From positions 98,860 to 162,859 of the forward strand of contig CAJUBE010000004.1 in NCBI GenBank assembly GCA_910584725.1: a DNA stretch of 64,000 bases, in the 5' to 3' direction. A model generated the notes under the pieces. It was not told the DNA's origin and did not search any database. It saw only the letters and a list, made by a program, of their open reading frames with translations. The first letter of the stretch is position 1; every line of letters begins with the position of its first letter. Source of the stretch: an uncultured Lachnospiraceae bacterium. GTDB taxonomy: Bacteria; Bacillota; Clostridia; Lachnospirales; Lachnospiraceae. Made by a program: the position numbers and the translations under genes. This document shows, one piece after another, positions 9,686 to 18,261 of this stretch.

Positions 9686-10669
9686 TCAGAAGCCGCCGTT
9701 TCCCTTCCCCACCGTATAACCGCGCACAGCCGTAGTGCCAAGCGCCAGCAGGATCACAATGCCATATACCATGTACTCGTAAAAAGTGTTAATGTGGAGC
9801 ATATTGATCGCGGTTGACATCATGCTCAGAAGGATCACGCCCATAAAAGTTCCCACCACGCCGCCTTTCCCGCCATTGATCGAGGAACCGCCTATCACTA
9901 CCGCGCCGATCGCCTCCGTCTCCATACCGTATCCCGTGGTAGCCTGCGCCGCGTTAATCCTTGACAGCATCAGCATACTCGCCACGCCCACCAGAATCCC
10001 GCTGATCACAAAGCACCTGAGTTTGCTCAGCTTAATATTCACGCCAGAGATATAAGCGGCGCGCTCATTGGTTCCGATGGCATAGACATGGCGCCCGGTT
10101 CTCGTATGTTTCAAAATCACGTGGATACTTGCAAAACCCAGAATCAAAATGAGGTAAATCAGCGGAAACACGCCAAAAATCCGAAAGGAAGCAAGCGTCC
10201 TGTATTTCCCATACAAGGTCTGCATATATCCGTTTGTCAAAAGCAGCGCGATGCTGTAATAAATATTTTGGGTCGCCAGTGTCACCACAAAGGACGGCGC
10301 CTGAAAAGCAATTGACACAGCCCCATTAAACACGGAGCACGCGACGCAGATCAGAATGCCCAGAACCGATACCAGCACCGGGTGCATACCGGCGTTTAAC
10401 ATAATCGCCATGGCGCACATGGCAAGCCCCAGCATTCTTCTCGTGGAAATATCAAAATGTCCCGATATCACAAGAACCGTCGCTCCCGCAGACACAAGAC
10501 CAAGCCCGGCTGCCTGTCCCAGAATGCTGTTGATCGTTCCCCAAGTCAGAAACTTGCTGTTGATGGAATTTGTCACAACAGCCACCAGAATAATAAATAC
10601 AAAAAGAATAAACGGCTGCGATGTGAGCACTTTGAAAACCTTTGACTTCGCTCTTTTCTGTTCTTCCAT
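9686..10669 (-). CDS. ABC sugar transporter permease, RbsC type
   Basis: 327-residue hydrophobic protein of the ribose/galactose permease family with about nine membrane segments and the conserved GAVVIGGSSINGGKGGVVGT loop near the C-terminus. Would form the membrane channel of an importer with the ATPase encoded just upstream (10690). Start ATG 10669 follows GGAGGGACATT. In many relatives the motif after TM2 reads GxxDLSVGS; here it is GHFDISTRRM, a change in a conserved block. No periplasmic binding protein is encoded nearby and the ATPase is truncated, so transport function is doubtful. Confidence 0.88.
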   Translation of the reverse strand: MEEQKRAKSKVFKVLTSQPFILFVFIILVAVVTNSINSKFLTWGTINSILGQAAGLGLVSAGATVLVISGHFDISTRRMLGLAMCAMAIMLNAGMHPVLVSVLGILICVACSVFNGAVSIAFQAPSFVVTLATQNIYYSIALLLTNGYMQTLYGKYRTLASFRIFGVFPLIYLILILGFASIHVILKHTRTGRHVYAIGTNERAAYISGVNIKLSKLRCFVISGILVGVASMLMLSRINAAQATTGYGMETEAIGAVVIGGSSINGGKGGVVGTFMGVILLSMMSTAINMLHINTFYEYMVYGIVILLALGTTAVRGYTVGKGNGGF

Positions 10670-10689
10670 AATGTCCCTCCAAAATCAGT

Positions 10690-11634
10690 CTACGATAAAC
10701 CCAGATATTTCCGCATCAGATCAGACTCTGTCGTCTGGCAGGCATCCACGATATCTACCAGTCTCCCGCCGCGCATGACGCCGATCCTGTCACTCATGGA
10801 AAGAAGCTCCGGCATATCCGACGAAATGATGATCACGAACTTGTCCGCTTTTGCCAGATTCAGGATGTGATTGTAAATTTCTTCCTTTGCACCCACGTCC
10901 ACGCCCTTTGTAGGCTCATCAAAAATGTAGACTTCCCCCGGGTCCATCACACATCTTGCAATAATCGTTTTCTGCTGGTTTCCGCCCGAAAGGCTTGTCA
11001 CCTCCGCGTCCTGACCCGGCGTCTTGATCGCAAAATCCTCTATGCTCTGTGCCGTCATCCGGGCTTCCCTGTCGAGAGAAATCCATTCCCCCGCCTCGTT
11101 GTGGGTAATCATAATGTTTTCTTTGACAGAGCGGAGCGTCAGAAGCCCTTCTCCCTTCCGGTCCTCCGAGATCATAAAAATTCCCTTTCTGATGGCATCC
11201 TTTGGACTGGAAGGGGTCACCTCCTTACCGTCCACGTACAGTCTCCCATCCAGCCGGGCATCCGCCCCGTAGAGCATTCTGACAAGTTCCGTTCTGCCCG
11301 CACCCACAAGTCCGCCAAGGCCGAACACCTCCCCCGACTTCATCTCAAAGCTCACATCATGCACCGTGTGCCGGTTCGCATAGTGTTGTGCCCGCAGGAC
11401 GCGGTCGCCCGTCTGAAAATATTCCCTCTGATAAAAGCTTGAAGCATCCCTGCCGATCATGTCGTGAATGACCTGCTCCGGCGTTGTGTCCCCGACCTTT
11501 CTGACGGCTGTCTGGCAGCCGTCCTTCAGAATCAGCAGGGTATCCCCAAGCGCAAACAGTTCCTCTATGAAATGGGAAATATATATGATCCCGATCCCCT
11601 GTCCCGCCAGATTCTTTACCAGCATTTGAATCAT
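10690..11634 (-). pseudogene. 5'-truncated RbsA-type sugar ABC ATPase
   Basis: 314 residues against about 500 for RbsA-type double ATPases. The frame starts inside the first nucleotide-binding domain, just before GIIYISHFIEELF (the switch region), so Walker A, signature and Walker B of domain 1 are missing. The second domain is complete through the Walker B region DEPTKGVDVGA and signature LSGGNQQK, with the degenerate A motif GLVGAGRTEL usual for domain 2. An in-frame TGA lies one codon upstream of ATG 11634, and the divergent LacI gene begins 58 nt away, so there is no room for the missing 170-180 residues or for an RbsB gene. A deletion is the simplest explanation. Whether the remnant is expressed is unknown. 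Confidence 0.75.
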
Positions 11635-11692
11635 ATATCATTAAATGTAGTCCTGCACAAATACGCAAAACCACAATGGGAGAATCTATTTC

Positions 11693-12694
11693 ATGAACAG
11701 ATCAAACGTAACCTACATGAAAATATCTGAAAAAACCGGGCTGTCTGTGTCAACCGTTTCCCGCGCCTTAAAGCAGCCACATCTGGTCAAGCACGCGACC
11801 CTGAAAATCATCTACCGCGCCATTGAAGAGCTGGGCGGAACGCTTCCCGATGCCGTTGCTCCCATGACCCATGACATGCGCATTCTCGCCATTGTGCCGG
11901 TTTTTAACAATCCCTTTTACACAGATATCGTGCTGGGTATTCAGGATGCCGCTAACCAAAATGGCTGTCAGCTGCTGATCGTAAATGAAACGCTCTCAAA
12001 ATTTAATATTCACCAAATTATTAATTTTATCAGCCAATCCAATATTTCCGGCGTCGTTATCATGCAAAAACTTGAAACGGATGTGCTGGATCAATTAAAA
12101 CTGAGAACGCCGCTTGTGCAGTGCAGCGAATTTAATGAAGTGAATGATATCTCTTATATCACCATTGATAATCTGGAAGCCACGCGCAAGATGCTGCGCT
12201 ACATTCTGAACGCAGGCCGGAAACAGATCGCTCTGGTCAACGCCGACCCGGCACGCTACACCTATGCCAAACTGCGCCTTCAAGGATACTGCGAAACACT
12301 GGAACAGGCGGGAATTGCCGTAAATCCCCTCCACATCGTCACCGTGCCGGACGGGAATTTCAGCACCGCTGTCTCCGCCATTTCCGCATTGCTAAAAACA
12401 GCCGCCCCGCCGGATGCCATATTCTGTGCATCCGACATCATGGCAGCTGCCGCCCTCAGGGCTTGCGCCCTGGAAGGCTTCCGTGTTCCACAGGATATTA
12501 TGGTTGCGGGATTCGACAACATCGACATCTCCGTTATGACCACGCCAAACATCACCACCATCAACCAGCCCAGACATGACATGGGATTTATGGCGTGCAC
12601 GCAGCTTCTGTCCATGATCGCCGATCCGACGAAGCTGCCCCAACGGTTTATTTTAGATACAGAATTGATTATTCGAGAATCTACAGATTTTTAA
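11693..12694 (+). CDS. LacI-family transcriptional regulator
   Basis: 333 residues. N-terminal helix-turn-helix (VTYMKISEKTGLSVSTVSRAL) and a periplasmic-binding-like effector domain with typical blocks (IPVFNNPFYTDIVLGIQDAA, DAIFCASDIMAAAAL, VAGFDNIDISVMTTPNITTINQP). Start ATG 11693 lies downstream of GGGAGA. Divergent from the truncated sugar ABC operon, so it is probably that operon's sugar-responsive repressor. Its position immediately next to the ATPase remnant marks the deletion junction. Confidence 0.9.
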   Translation: MNRSNVTYMKISEKTGLSVSTVSRALKQPHLVKHATLKIIYRAIEELGGTLPDAVAPMTHDMRILAIVPVFNNPFYTDIVLGIQDAANQNGCQLLIVNETLSKFNIHQIINFISQSNISGVVIMQKLETDVLDQLKLRTPLVQCSEFNEVNDISYITIDNLEATRKMLRYILNAGRKQIALVNADPARYTYAKLRLQGYCETLEQAGIAVNPLHIVTVPDGNFSTAVSAISALLKTAAPPDAIFCASDIMAAAALRACALEGFRVPQDIMVAGFDNIDISVMTTPNITTINQPRHDMGFMACTQLLSMIADPTKLPQRFILDTELIIRESTDF

Positions 12695-12708
12695 GAAAAC
12701 ATGTATTG

Positions 12709-13629
12709 TTAGCGGCTGTGTCCCCCGCCGCCGTGATGGCCGCCGCCCCCGCCGTGGCTGCCGCCTCCGCCGCCGTGGCCGCCGCTGCTCGTCTCGATCT
12801 TTCGCTGTGTCACCGTCTTTCGCAAAAAACGATCCTGCGCCACCCGGAATACCGGCTCTCTGCCCGCCACATAGGTGGTTGCCGTAGTCGTCTTTTTCCC
12901 CTCTTTGGAGCGCCAGTTTACAGCGCAGAAAATAACAGCCGCTATGATTCCCGCCAGCCATGGCACAAAGCCCGGCACGGACAGATGGGACACATTCCAG
13001 CCCATCATATCGTGATAAAAATCATTGACATAGGTCTTGTAGGCACGGTACGGGTCGTTCTCCACATACCGGTACACATTGTCCAGAAGATGGTCGATAT
13101 CCTCCACATAGTAGGCGTCCCGTGCCCGCCCTGTGGTGCACAGCCAGGTATGTATGCTGCCGTCGTCCTCCCTCGACCAGTTGTCCACCAGCATCACGCC
13201 GTCGCCGTCCGGCCTGTCGTAGCCGAAGCCCATATTCTCCCAGCTCTGCTCCGCATACACCCTCACATATTCCTCCGAAGCCACACCCGGCTCAATCGCC
13301 CTGGCGAACTCTTGCAAAGGCTCCCTCAGCGTGACAAGCACGATATCGCACCCCGTCTGCTTCTCCCGTTTGGCGATCAGCTTCCGCAGCTTCTCCTCCT
13401 CCTTGTCCGACAACACACCCGCATTGTCAAATACCCGCTCATCCGTCATGCATTCGGTATTTGTCCGCTGATAGTTCATTGTCTTCGCCAGCGCCCAATG
13501 CCCCGCATGAAGCACGACTGTCAGAAGCGCGACTGCGGCAAGTATGATATACAGCCACTTAAAATAACGAAAATATTCTCTCACCGTTCCCGTCCTTTCC
13601 CACCGGTCCAAATAAGCCGGAGCCGGCAC
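12709..13629 (-). CDS. TPM-domain membrane protein with Gly/His-rich tail
   Basis: 306 residues: a membrane segment (about 27-46), an extracytoplasmic TPM domain (about 65-200, starting VFDNAGVLSDKEEEKLRKLI, with GCDIVLVT and MLVDNW), a second membrane segment (about 222-242), then a basic tail ending in GGHGGGGGSHGGGGGHHGGGGHSR. TPM domains occur in proteins linked to membrane-protein quality control and phosphatase-like activity. The Gly/His tail is common in this family and may bind metal. Encoded with the zinc-ribbon membrane protein just upstream (21 nt gap), so the two probably act together. Confidence 0.82.
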   Translation of the reverse strand: MPAPAYLDRWERTGTVREYFRYFKWLYIILAAVALLTVVLHAGHWALAKTMNYQRTNTECMTDERVFDNAGVLSDKEEEKLRKLIAKREKQTGCDIVLVTLREPLQEFARAIEPGVASEEYVRVYAEQSWENMGFGYDRPDGDGVMLVDNWSREDDGSIHTWLCTTGRARDAYYVEDIDHLLDNVYRYVENDPYRAYKTYVNDFYHDMMGWNVSHLSVPGFVPWLAGIIAAVIFCAVNWRSKEGKKTTTATTYVAGREPVFRVAQDRFLRKTVTQRKIETSSGGHGGGGGSHGGGGGHHGGGGHSR

Positions 13630-13650
13630 TTTTCCGACCTGTGCAGAAAT

Positions 13651-14634
13651 TTATAAAATCTCCAGCACATGAACCGCCATGCAGACAAGCGCCGTCACCG
13701 CCGCGAACACCGAAGCCCCGTAGGCCATCACTTTTCCCCTGGAGACGGGCGTCACACCGATCACCTTCCCCGTCTGCCCGTTGACATGATACAGATAAGA
13801 CTGATCCTTATAGCGGTAAACATACTGCCAGACAGGCATCAGCGCATAACAGAAGCTCTCCCTGTTCAAATTTAAGTTTTTCCGAAACGGCCGCACCGTG
13901 GTATACTCCGTCATAGACCCCTGCATCAGCTCCTCCGAAGCCTGCCTAGCCTTTGCCTGCGCCCTCCCGTCCAGTTCCTCCGCCTCCTGATTGTAGACCT
14001 CCCCGAAAAAACCGGACATGTACTGCGGTTCAAAGTCCGCAAGCGCCCGGTAATCGTAAGGCTCCATCAAATCCATAATACCGTCGTCCATGGCGATGGA
14101 AGCGTCCACCGGAATCCGGTCAAAATCCACGTCCATCTGCCGGATCACCTCAAAGTAGGAGGTTTCCGTGTACTCCGTATTCCCGCTGCGCCAGGTTCTG
14201 ACCCGGGTGCCCTCGCCAGCAAAATCATAGAACGCGCCATAGTCATAGAGCCAGAAAGGCACGTAAATCCCTTCCATCTTCTCCAGACTCTTCGCTGACA
14301 GAAAATCGGCGGGCGCAAAAAGCCGTCTGGAAAACTCATGCTCCATAGCGGCGACCGCCATATCCTTTCCTATGCAGAAGGGCAGCATCAGTTTTGGCTC
14401 AAAACCACCCTCCACCCGCTCATTGAATATCAGATACGTGCCGCAGTGCTCGCACCTGCAGGCTGAGGTATATTGCGTGATCTGTAAGGGCGCGCCGCAG
14501 TTCACACACTGCACGAGGGAGCTGTCCCCAATCTTTTCCTCACTGTCCACACTCTCACAGTGAGGACAGTACATCTTTTTCTTTTCCGGGGAATAAACCG
14601 TATTGCCGCCGCAGTTTTTACATTTAAATAACAT
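13651..14634 (-). CDS. Zinc-ribbon membrane-associated protein
   Basis: 327 residues. The N-terminus has four zinc-ribbon knuckles: CKNC, CPHC, CVNC and CEHC within the first 70 residues. A central soluble part (WLYDYGAFYDFAGEGTRVRTW, YVPFWLYDY) matches a recurrent bacterial family of unknown function, and one C-terminal membrane helix (VMAYGASVFAAVTALVCMAVHVLEIL) ends the protein. Start set at ATG 14634 after AAAGGG at 8-nt spacing; the frame extends upstream into copy B of the structured repeat without support. Neighbour of the TPM protein. Confidence 0.75.
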   Translation of the reverse strand: MLFKCKNCGGNTVYSPEKKKMYCPHCESVDSEEKIGDSSLVQCVNCGAPLQITQYTSACRCEHCGTYLIFNERVEGGFEPKLMLPFCIGKDMAVAAMEHEFSRRLFAPADFLSAKSLEKMEGIYVPFWLYDYGAFYDFAGEGTRVRTWRSGNTEYTETSYFEVIRQMDVDFDRIPVDASIAMDDGIMDLMEPYDYRALADFEPQYMSGFFGEVYNQEAEELDGRAQAKARQASEELMQGSMTEYTTVRPFRKNLNLNRESFCYALMPVWQYVYRYKDQSYLYHVNGQTGKVIGVTPVSRGKVMAYGASVFAAVTALVCMAVHVLEIL

Positions 14635-14667
14635 CCGTTTCCCTTTCTCAGCCTTGATACCATACAG

Positions 14668-14759
14668 AGAATGCCACATTTTGGCATTCTTTCATGTGAG
14701 ACTTAGAACTTCTTAGTGAGGCAGCCTCTGCTGCCGAGCTTTAGAAGTTCTTCTCACAT
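14668..14759 (-). repeat. Structured repeat family, copy B
   Basis: Element starting 2 nt after the stop of the purF-like gene. P2 14668-14676/14682-14690 (AGAATGCCA, 9 bp); P3 14694-14701/14752-14759 (ATGTGAGA with TCTCACAT, 8 bp perfect); P4 14705-14713/14743-14751 (AGAACTTCT with AGAAGTTCT); P6 14720-14725/14730-14735 (GGCAGC/GCTGCC). P1 and P5 are absent. The P4 sequence differs from copies A and C but stays fully paired. Confidence 0.85.
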
Positions 14760-14761
14760 TG

Positions 14762-16168
14762 TTATTCTCGTCCGTCCCAACAATAGGTGCAAAGCTTGCA
14801 CTTGTCAATGCCGACGGAGGCGATCATATCATCCAGACGGTGATACCGCAATGTGGTGAAATTCAGTTTCTCCCGGATTCCCTCCAGCATCCGCCCATAC
14901 TCTGCGCTGTCGGGATCCGCATAGACCGACAGATTCGGGTATTTGTTTTCCCCTTCCAGCTCCTGAATCACCCGTCTTGCGATCAGCTCCAGTTCCGACG
15001 TGGAGCGGGAGAAATTCAGATATTTGCAGCCGTAAAGCAGCGGCGGGCAGGCCGGACGGATATGTACCTCCTTCGCGCCGCTCTGGTAAAGAAACTCTGT
15101 CGTCTCCCGAAGCTGCGTACCACGCACAATGGAATCGTCGATCAGCAGAAGACTCCTGTCCTTAATCAAATCGTGAACCGGGATCAGCTTCATCTTTGCG
15201 ATCAAATTCCGCTTGCTCTGGATCGTCGGCATGAAGGAGCGGGGCCACGTGGGCGTATACTTGATGAACGGTCTGGAAAACGGAATCCCCGACTCGTTGG
15301 CGTAGCCGATGGCATGGGCTGTCCCGGAGTCCGGCACCCCCGCCACGATATCCGGCTTCACATCGTCGCGTTTCGCCAGCATCGCCCCACAGTGATAGCG
15401 CATCTCCTCCACGCTGATCCCCTCGTAGGAGGAGGAAGGATAGCCGTAATAAATCCACAAAAACGTGCAGATCTTCATATCTTTGCCCGGCGCCGCAAGG
15501 GTCTGCACCCCTTCCGCCGTCACAATCACAATCTCTCCGGGACCAAGCTCCCGCTCCGGCACATAGCCGAGGTTCAGATAGGCAAAGCTCTCAAAGGACA
15601 CACAGCAGGCGTCCTCTTTCTTTCCGATCGTGACAGGCGTGCGCCCCATCCGGTCTCTCGCGGCATAAATTCCCTTCGGCGTCATAATCAGTATGGTCAT
15701 GGAGCCATCGATCAGCTCCTGCGCGTACTGAATGCCCTCGATCAGATTGTCACGCTGGTTAATCACCGCCGCCACCAGTTCCGTGGCGTTGATGTCGCCG
15801 CCGCTCATCTCCAGAAAATGTCCTTTGCCGTGTTTAAAAATTTCCGAAACGATGTCGTCTTTATTGTTAATCCTGCCTACCGTCGTGATCGCGTAGGTGC
15901 CGTGATGGGAACGGATAATCAACGGCTGCGGCTCGAAATCAGAGATACAGCCGATGCCAAGCGTCCCGTACATCTTGTTTACATCCTTGTCAAACTTGGT
16001 GCGGAACGGCGTATTTTCAATATTATGTATCGCGCGGTTAAACCCCGCCTCCGCGTCATAGAGCGCCATGCCCGCCCGTCTTGTTCCCAGATGGGAATGA
16101 TAGTCCGTCCCAAAAAATAGATCAAAAATACAGTTTTCCTTTGATGCCACTCCAAAAAAGCCGCCCAT
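14762..16168 (-). CDS. PurF-like amidophosphoribosyltransferase lacking the N-terminal Cys nucleophile
   Basis: 468 residues with the glutamine amidotransferase class II plus phosphoribosyltransferase layout of PurF. The PRPP-binding motif LLLIDDSIVRGT (about residues 350-361) is intact, and the C-terminus has CKLCTYC, resembling the Cys pair that ligates the Fe-S cluster in Bacillus-type PurF. The N-terminus, however, reads MGGFFGVASKE, whereas active enzymes expose Cys at residue 1 of CGIxGI/ECGVFGI. No Cys lies near the start, so glutaminase activity is probably lost; it may use ammonia or act as a second, regulatory PurF. A canonical purF probably exists elsewhere. Upstream neighbour: the degenerate GGDEF gene. 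Confidence 0.82.
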   Translation of the reverse strand: MGGFFGVASKENCIFDLFFGTDYHSHLGTRRAGMALYDAEAGFNRAIHNIENTPFRTKFDKDVNKMYGTLGIGCISDFEPQPLIIRSHHGTYAITTVGRINNKDDIVSEIFKHGKGHFLEMSGGDINATELVAAVINQRDNLIEGIQYAQELIDGSMTILIMTPKGIYAARDRMGRTPVTIGKKEDACCVSFESFAYLNLGYVPERELGPGEIVIVTAEGVQTLAAPGKDMKICTFLWIYYGYPSSSYEGISVEEMRYHCGAMLAKRDDVKPDIVAGVPDSGTAHAIGYANESGIPFSRPFIKYTPTWPRSFMPTIQSKRNLIAKMKLIPVHDLIKDRSLLLIDDSIVRGTQLRETTEFLYQSGAKEVHIRPACPPLLYGCKYLNFSRSTSELELIARRVIQELEGENKYPNLSVYADPDSAEYGRMLEGIREKLNFTTLRYHRLDDMIASVGIDKCKLCTYCWDGRE

Positions 16169-16185
16169 ATATCCCTCCCGTTTTG

Positions 16186-16740
16186 TTATGTTGTATATAT
16201 TTCACAGCCGCAGCGTCCACCTTCCTTAACCCGGTTCAAAACCTTCTGCGCCTGCCGGTACATCTCCTTGTAACTCTCGCCGGACTCCCCCAGAGCCGCT
16301 CCCGCGCTCAGCGTGACGGTGGGCATATCCAGATCCCCGTGCAGCAGCCTATCGTTCACAACGGCGATCCGCCTGCGGATGCCGCTCACCTGCTCTGCCG
16401 AAAGCCCCTCAATCCATACGCCAAACGTGTCCTCCGCAAGCCGTCCTATGCCGTCTTCCCCTCTAAAATACTCCCGCAGCGTCCCATAGACAGCCTGCAG
16501 CACCCGATCTCCCGTCTCCCTGCCGTAGTTGTCATTGACCTCCTGCATGTGGTCCACATCCACCAAAAGAAGGCAGCCTTGCCCATGCTCGCCTGCCAAT
16601 GCGTCCTCCACCATTTTCTGAAAAGCGCTTTTGTTCACCGCGCCCGTGAGCGCGTCCCGTTTCCCGGGGCCGAAGCTTTTCCCGGCTGCGTCCGCCTGCG
16701 GTTTCTGCTGTACCGGGGAACGCCGTAGAATGTTTAACAC
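16186..16740 (-). CDS. Small protein with degenerate GGDEF domain
   Basis: 184 residues with essentially one GGDEF-like domain: DALTGAVNKSAF (the usual DxLTGLxNR region), LLLVDVDHMQEVNDNYG (the usual DxDxFKxxND region) and GRLAEDTFGVWI where GGDEF should stand. Loss of GGDEF implies no diguanylate cyclase activity; it may bind nucleotide or be regulatory. No sensory domain or membrane segment precedes it. Start ATG 16740. The AT-rich restriction-modification island begins right behind it. Confidence 0.75.
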   Translation of the reverse strand: MLNILRRSPVQQKPQADAAGKSFGPGKRDALTGAVNKSAFQKMVEDALAGEHGQGCLLLVDVDHMQEVNDNYGRETGDRVLQAVYGTLREYFRGEDGIGRLAEDTFGVWIEGLSAEQVSGIRRRIAVVNDRLLHGDLDMPTVTLSAGAALGESGESYKEMYRQAQKVLNRVKEGGRCGCEIYTT

Positions 16741-16825
16741 TGCTGTTTCCTCCTAGCGTCCTGCCTCTTTTATCTTACTGTATATTGGGGCGGGTTGCAA
16801 ATAGATTTTTAATTCCATGTTGTAA

Positions 16826-16910
16826 TTTGCATTATGAGAAGTTCTGGGATGGGACGGTGAAATGTATTGAGGAGGAGATTCCGTTTGAGGTGCCGGAGGG
16901 GTGGGCGTGG
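16826..16910 (+). repeat. Outer inverted repeat, left arm (hsdS switch)
   Basis: 85 bp matching the reverse complement of 20482-20566 with one mismatch (at 16845); 65 bp (16846-16910) are perfect. It encodes YEKFxDGTVKCIEEEIPFEV, the start of TRD1 in both hsdS copies. Confidence 0.9.
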
Positions 16911-18224
16911 GCGAGAATTGATACTATTTGTGTAATAAATCCGCGAAATAGTCTTAATGACAGTTTAAACGTATCTTTTGTTCCAATGTCACTAATAGAT
17001 GAAGGCTATGTAAATTCTCATTCATCAGATATCCGAAAATGGAGTGAGGTAAAAGCAGGCTTTACTCATCTTGCAGAAAACGACATTGGTATTGCAAAAA
17101 TTACACCCTGTTTTGAAAACCGAAAATCAACTATATTTTGTAATCTAACTAATGGTTATGGTGCAGGAACAACAGAACTTTATGTATTGAGGGTCATAAA
17201 TAGTACTATATCACAAAAATATTTAATATGGATTGTAAAAACTGATTCTTTTATTCAAGGTGGGATTCAATCCTTTTCTGGTGCCGTTGGGCAACAACGA
17301 GTGCGAAAAGAATACATTTCAAAATATCTAATTCCAGTACCGCCTAGGAAAGAACAGGACAGAATTGTTCATAAGTTAAATGAACTATTTGCTTTGGTAA
17401 TATTGCTTGAGAAAGAAAAGTCAAGTCTTCAAATAAGCATAAAACAGGTAAAAGCAAAAGTTCTCGACCTTGCCATCCGTGGTAAACTCGTTCCACAGGA
17501 TCCGAACGACGAATCAGCATCCATGCTATTAGAAAGCATTCGTGCAGAGAAAGAAGAGCTGATTAAGCAAGGAAAAATCAAATGGGATAAGCAAGAATCT
17601 GTCATTTTTAAAGGTGAGGATAACTCTTATTATGAGAAGACAGATGATACCGTCCGATGTATTGATGAGGAAATACCATTTGAGATACCAGAATCGTGGA
17701 TATGGACTCGAATACGTAATATTGCATCAGTTCGAGGTGGAAAGCGATTACCAAAAGGTGCTAATTTTTGCAATAAAATTACAACTCATGCATATATTCG
17801 TGTAACCGATATGAAGAACTGCACAATTAATACTGCAGAATTGAAATATATTTCAGATGAAGTATTTGCCCAAATCAAGTCATATACAATATCCTCGAAA
17901 GATCTGTATATAACAATAGCAGGAACGATTGGCATTGTAGGTGAAGTACCTAAAGAACTTGACGGTATGAACTTAACAGAAAACGCTGTCAAAGTTTGTA
18001 ATATCACAATTAGAAAAAAATATCTCTGTTATATTTTGGTAAGTGATTTTGTGCAAAAGCAATTTCAAGATAAAACTCATCAAGTTGCAATGCCCAAACT
18101 GGCGATTGAGCGAATTTTAACAACGCTTATTCCAATCCCTCCATTGAGTGAACAAGATCGGATCACCAAGCGGCTTGAAACAACTATTACATGGATCGAC
18201 AATATATCTATTATTCTTTCATAA
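16827..18224 (+). pseudogene. hsdS: Silent hsdS cassette (TRD1-spacer-TRD2, no N-terminus)
   Basis: 466 codons of a type I specificity subunit, opposite in orientation to the active hsdS. It begins at LHYEKFWDGTVKCIEEEIPF, exactly where the active gene's first conserved block starts, and lacks the N-terminal 60-70 residues, a Shine-Dalgarno and a start codon. It carries a complete TRD1 (IDTICVINPRNS...), the central conserved helix (KAKVLDLAIRGKLVPQDPND) and a TRD2 (IRNIASVRGGKRLP...). Both TRDs differ from those of the active gene, while the two conserved blocks are near identical at DNA level. This is a reservoir for specificity switching by inversion. Confidence 0.88.
17560..17703 (+). repeat. 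Inner inverted repeat, left arm (hsdS switch)
   Basis: 144 bp perfectly matching the reverse complement of 19686-19829, flanked by a further partly conserved stretch back to about 17455. It covers the central conserved region (ELIKQGKIKWDKQESVIF) up to the start of TRD2. Confidence 0.92.
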
Positions 18225-18261
18225 TTTGCAGCCGCCCTCGTCAGAGTGCGGCTGTGAAATT

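Noticed and set aside
11357..11674. Frameshift instead of deletion as cause of the short ABC ATPase
   Set aside because: No Walker A or signature of domain 1 can be found in any frame upstream; the LacI gene begins within 58 nt.
12595..13656. 353-codon plus-strand frame opposite the TPM gene
   Set aside because: Low-complexity Ala/Pro/His/Arg composition and overlap with the end of lacI; the minus-strand protein has clear domains.
14759..16120. 453-codon plus-strand frame opposite the purF-like gene
   Set aside because: Antisense shadow of a conserved gene in GC-rich DNA.
16785..16826. TTG start for an expressed protein from the plus-strand hsdS copy
   Set aside because: No Shine-Dalgarno, and the added residues do not match HsdS N-termini; homology begins at 16826.
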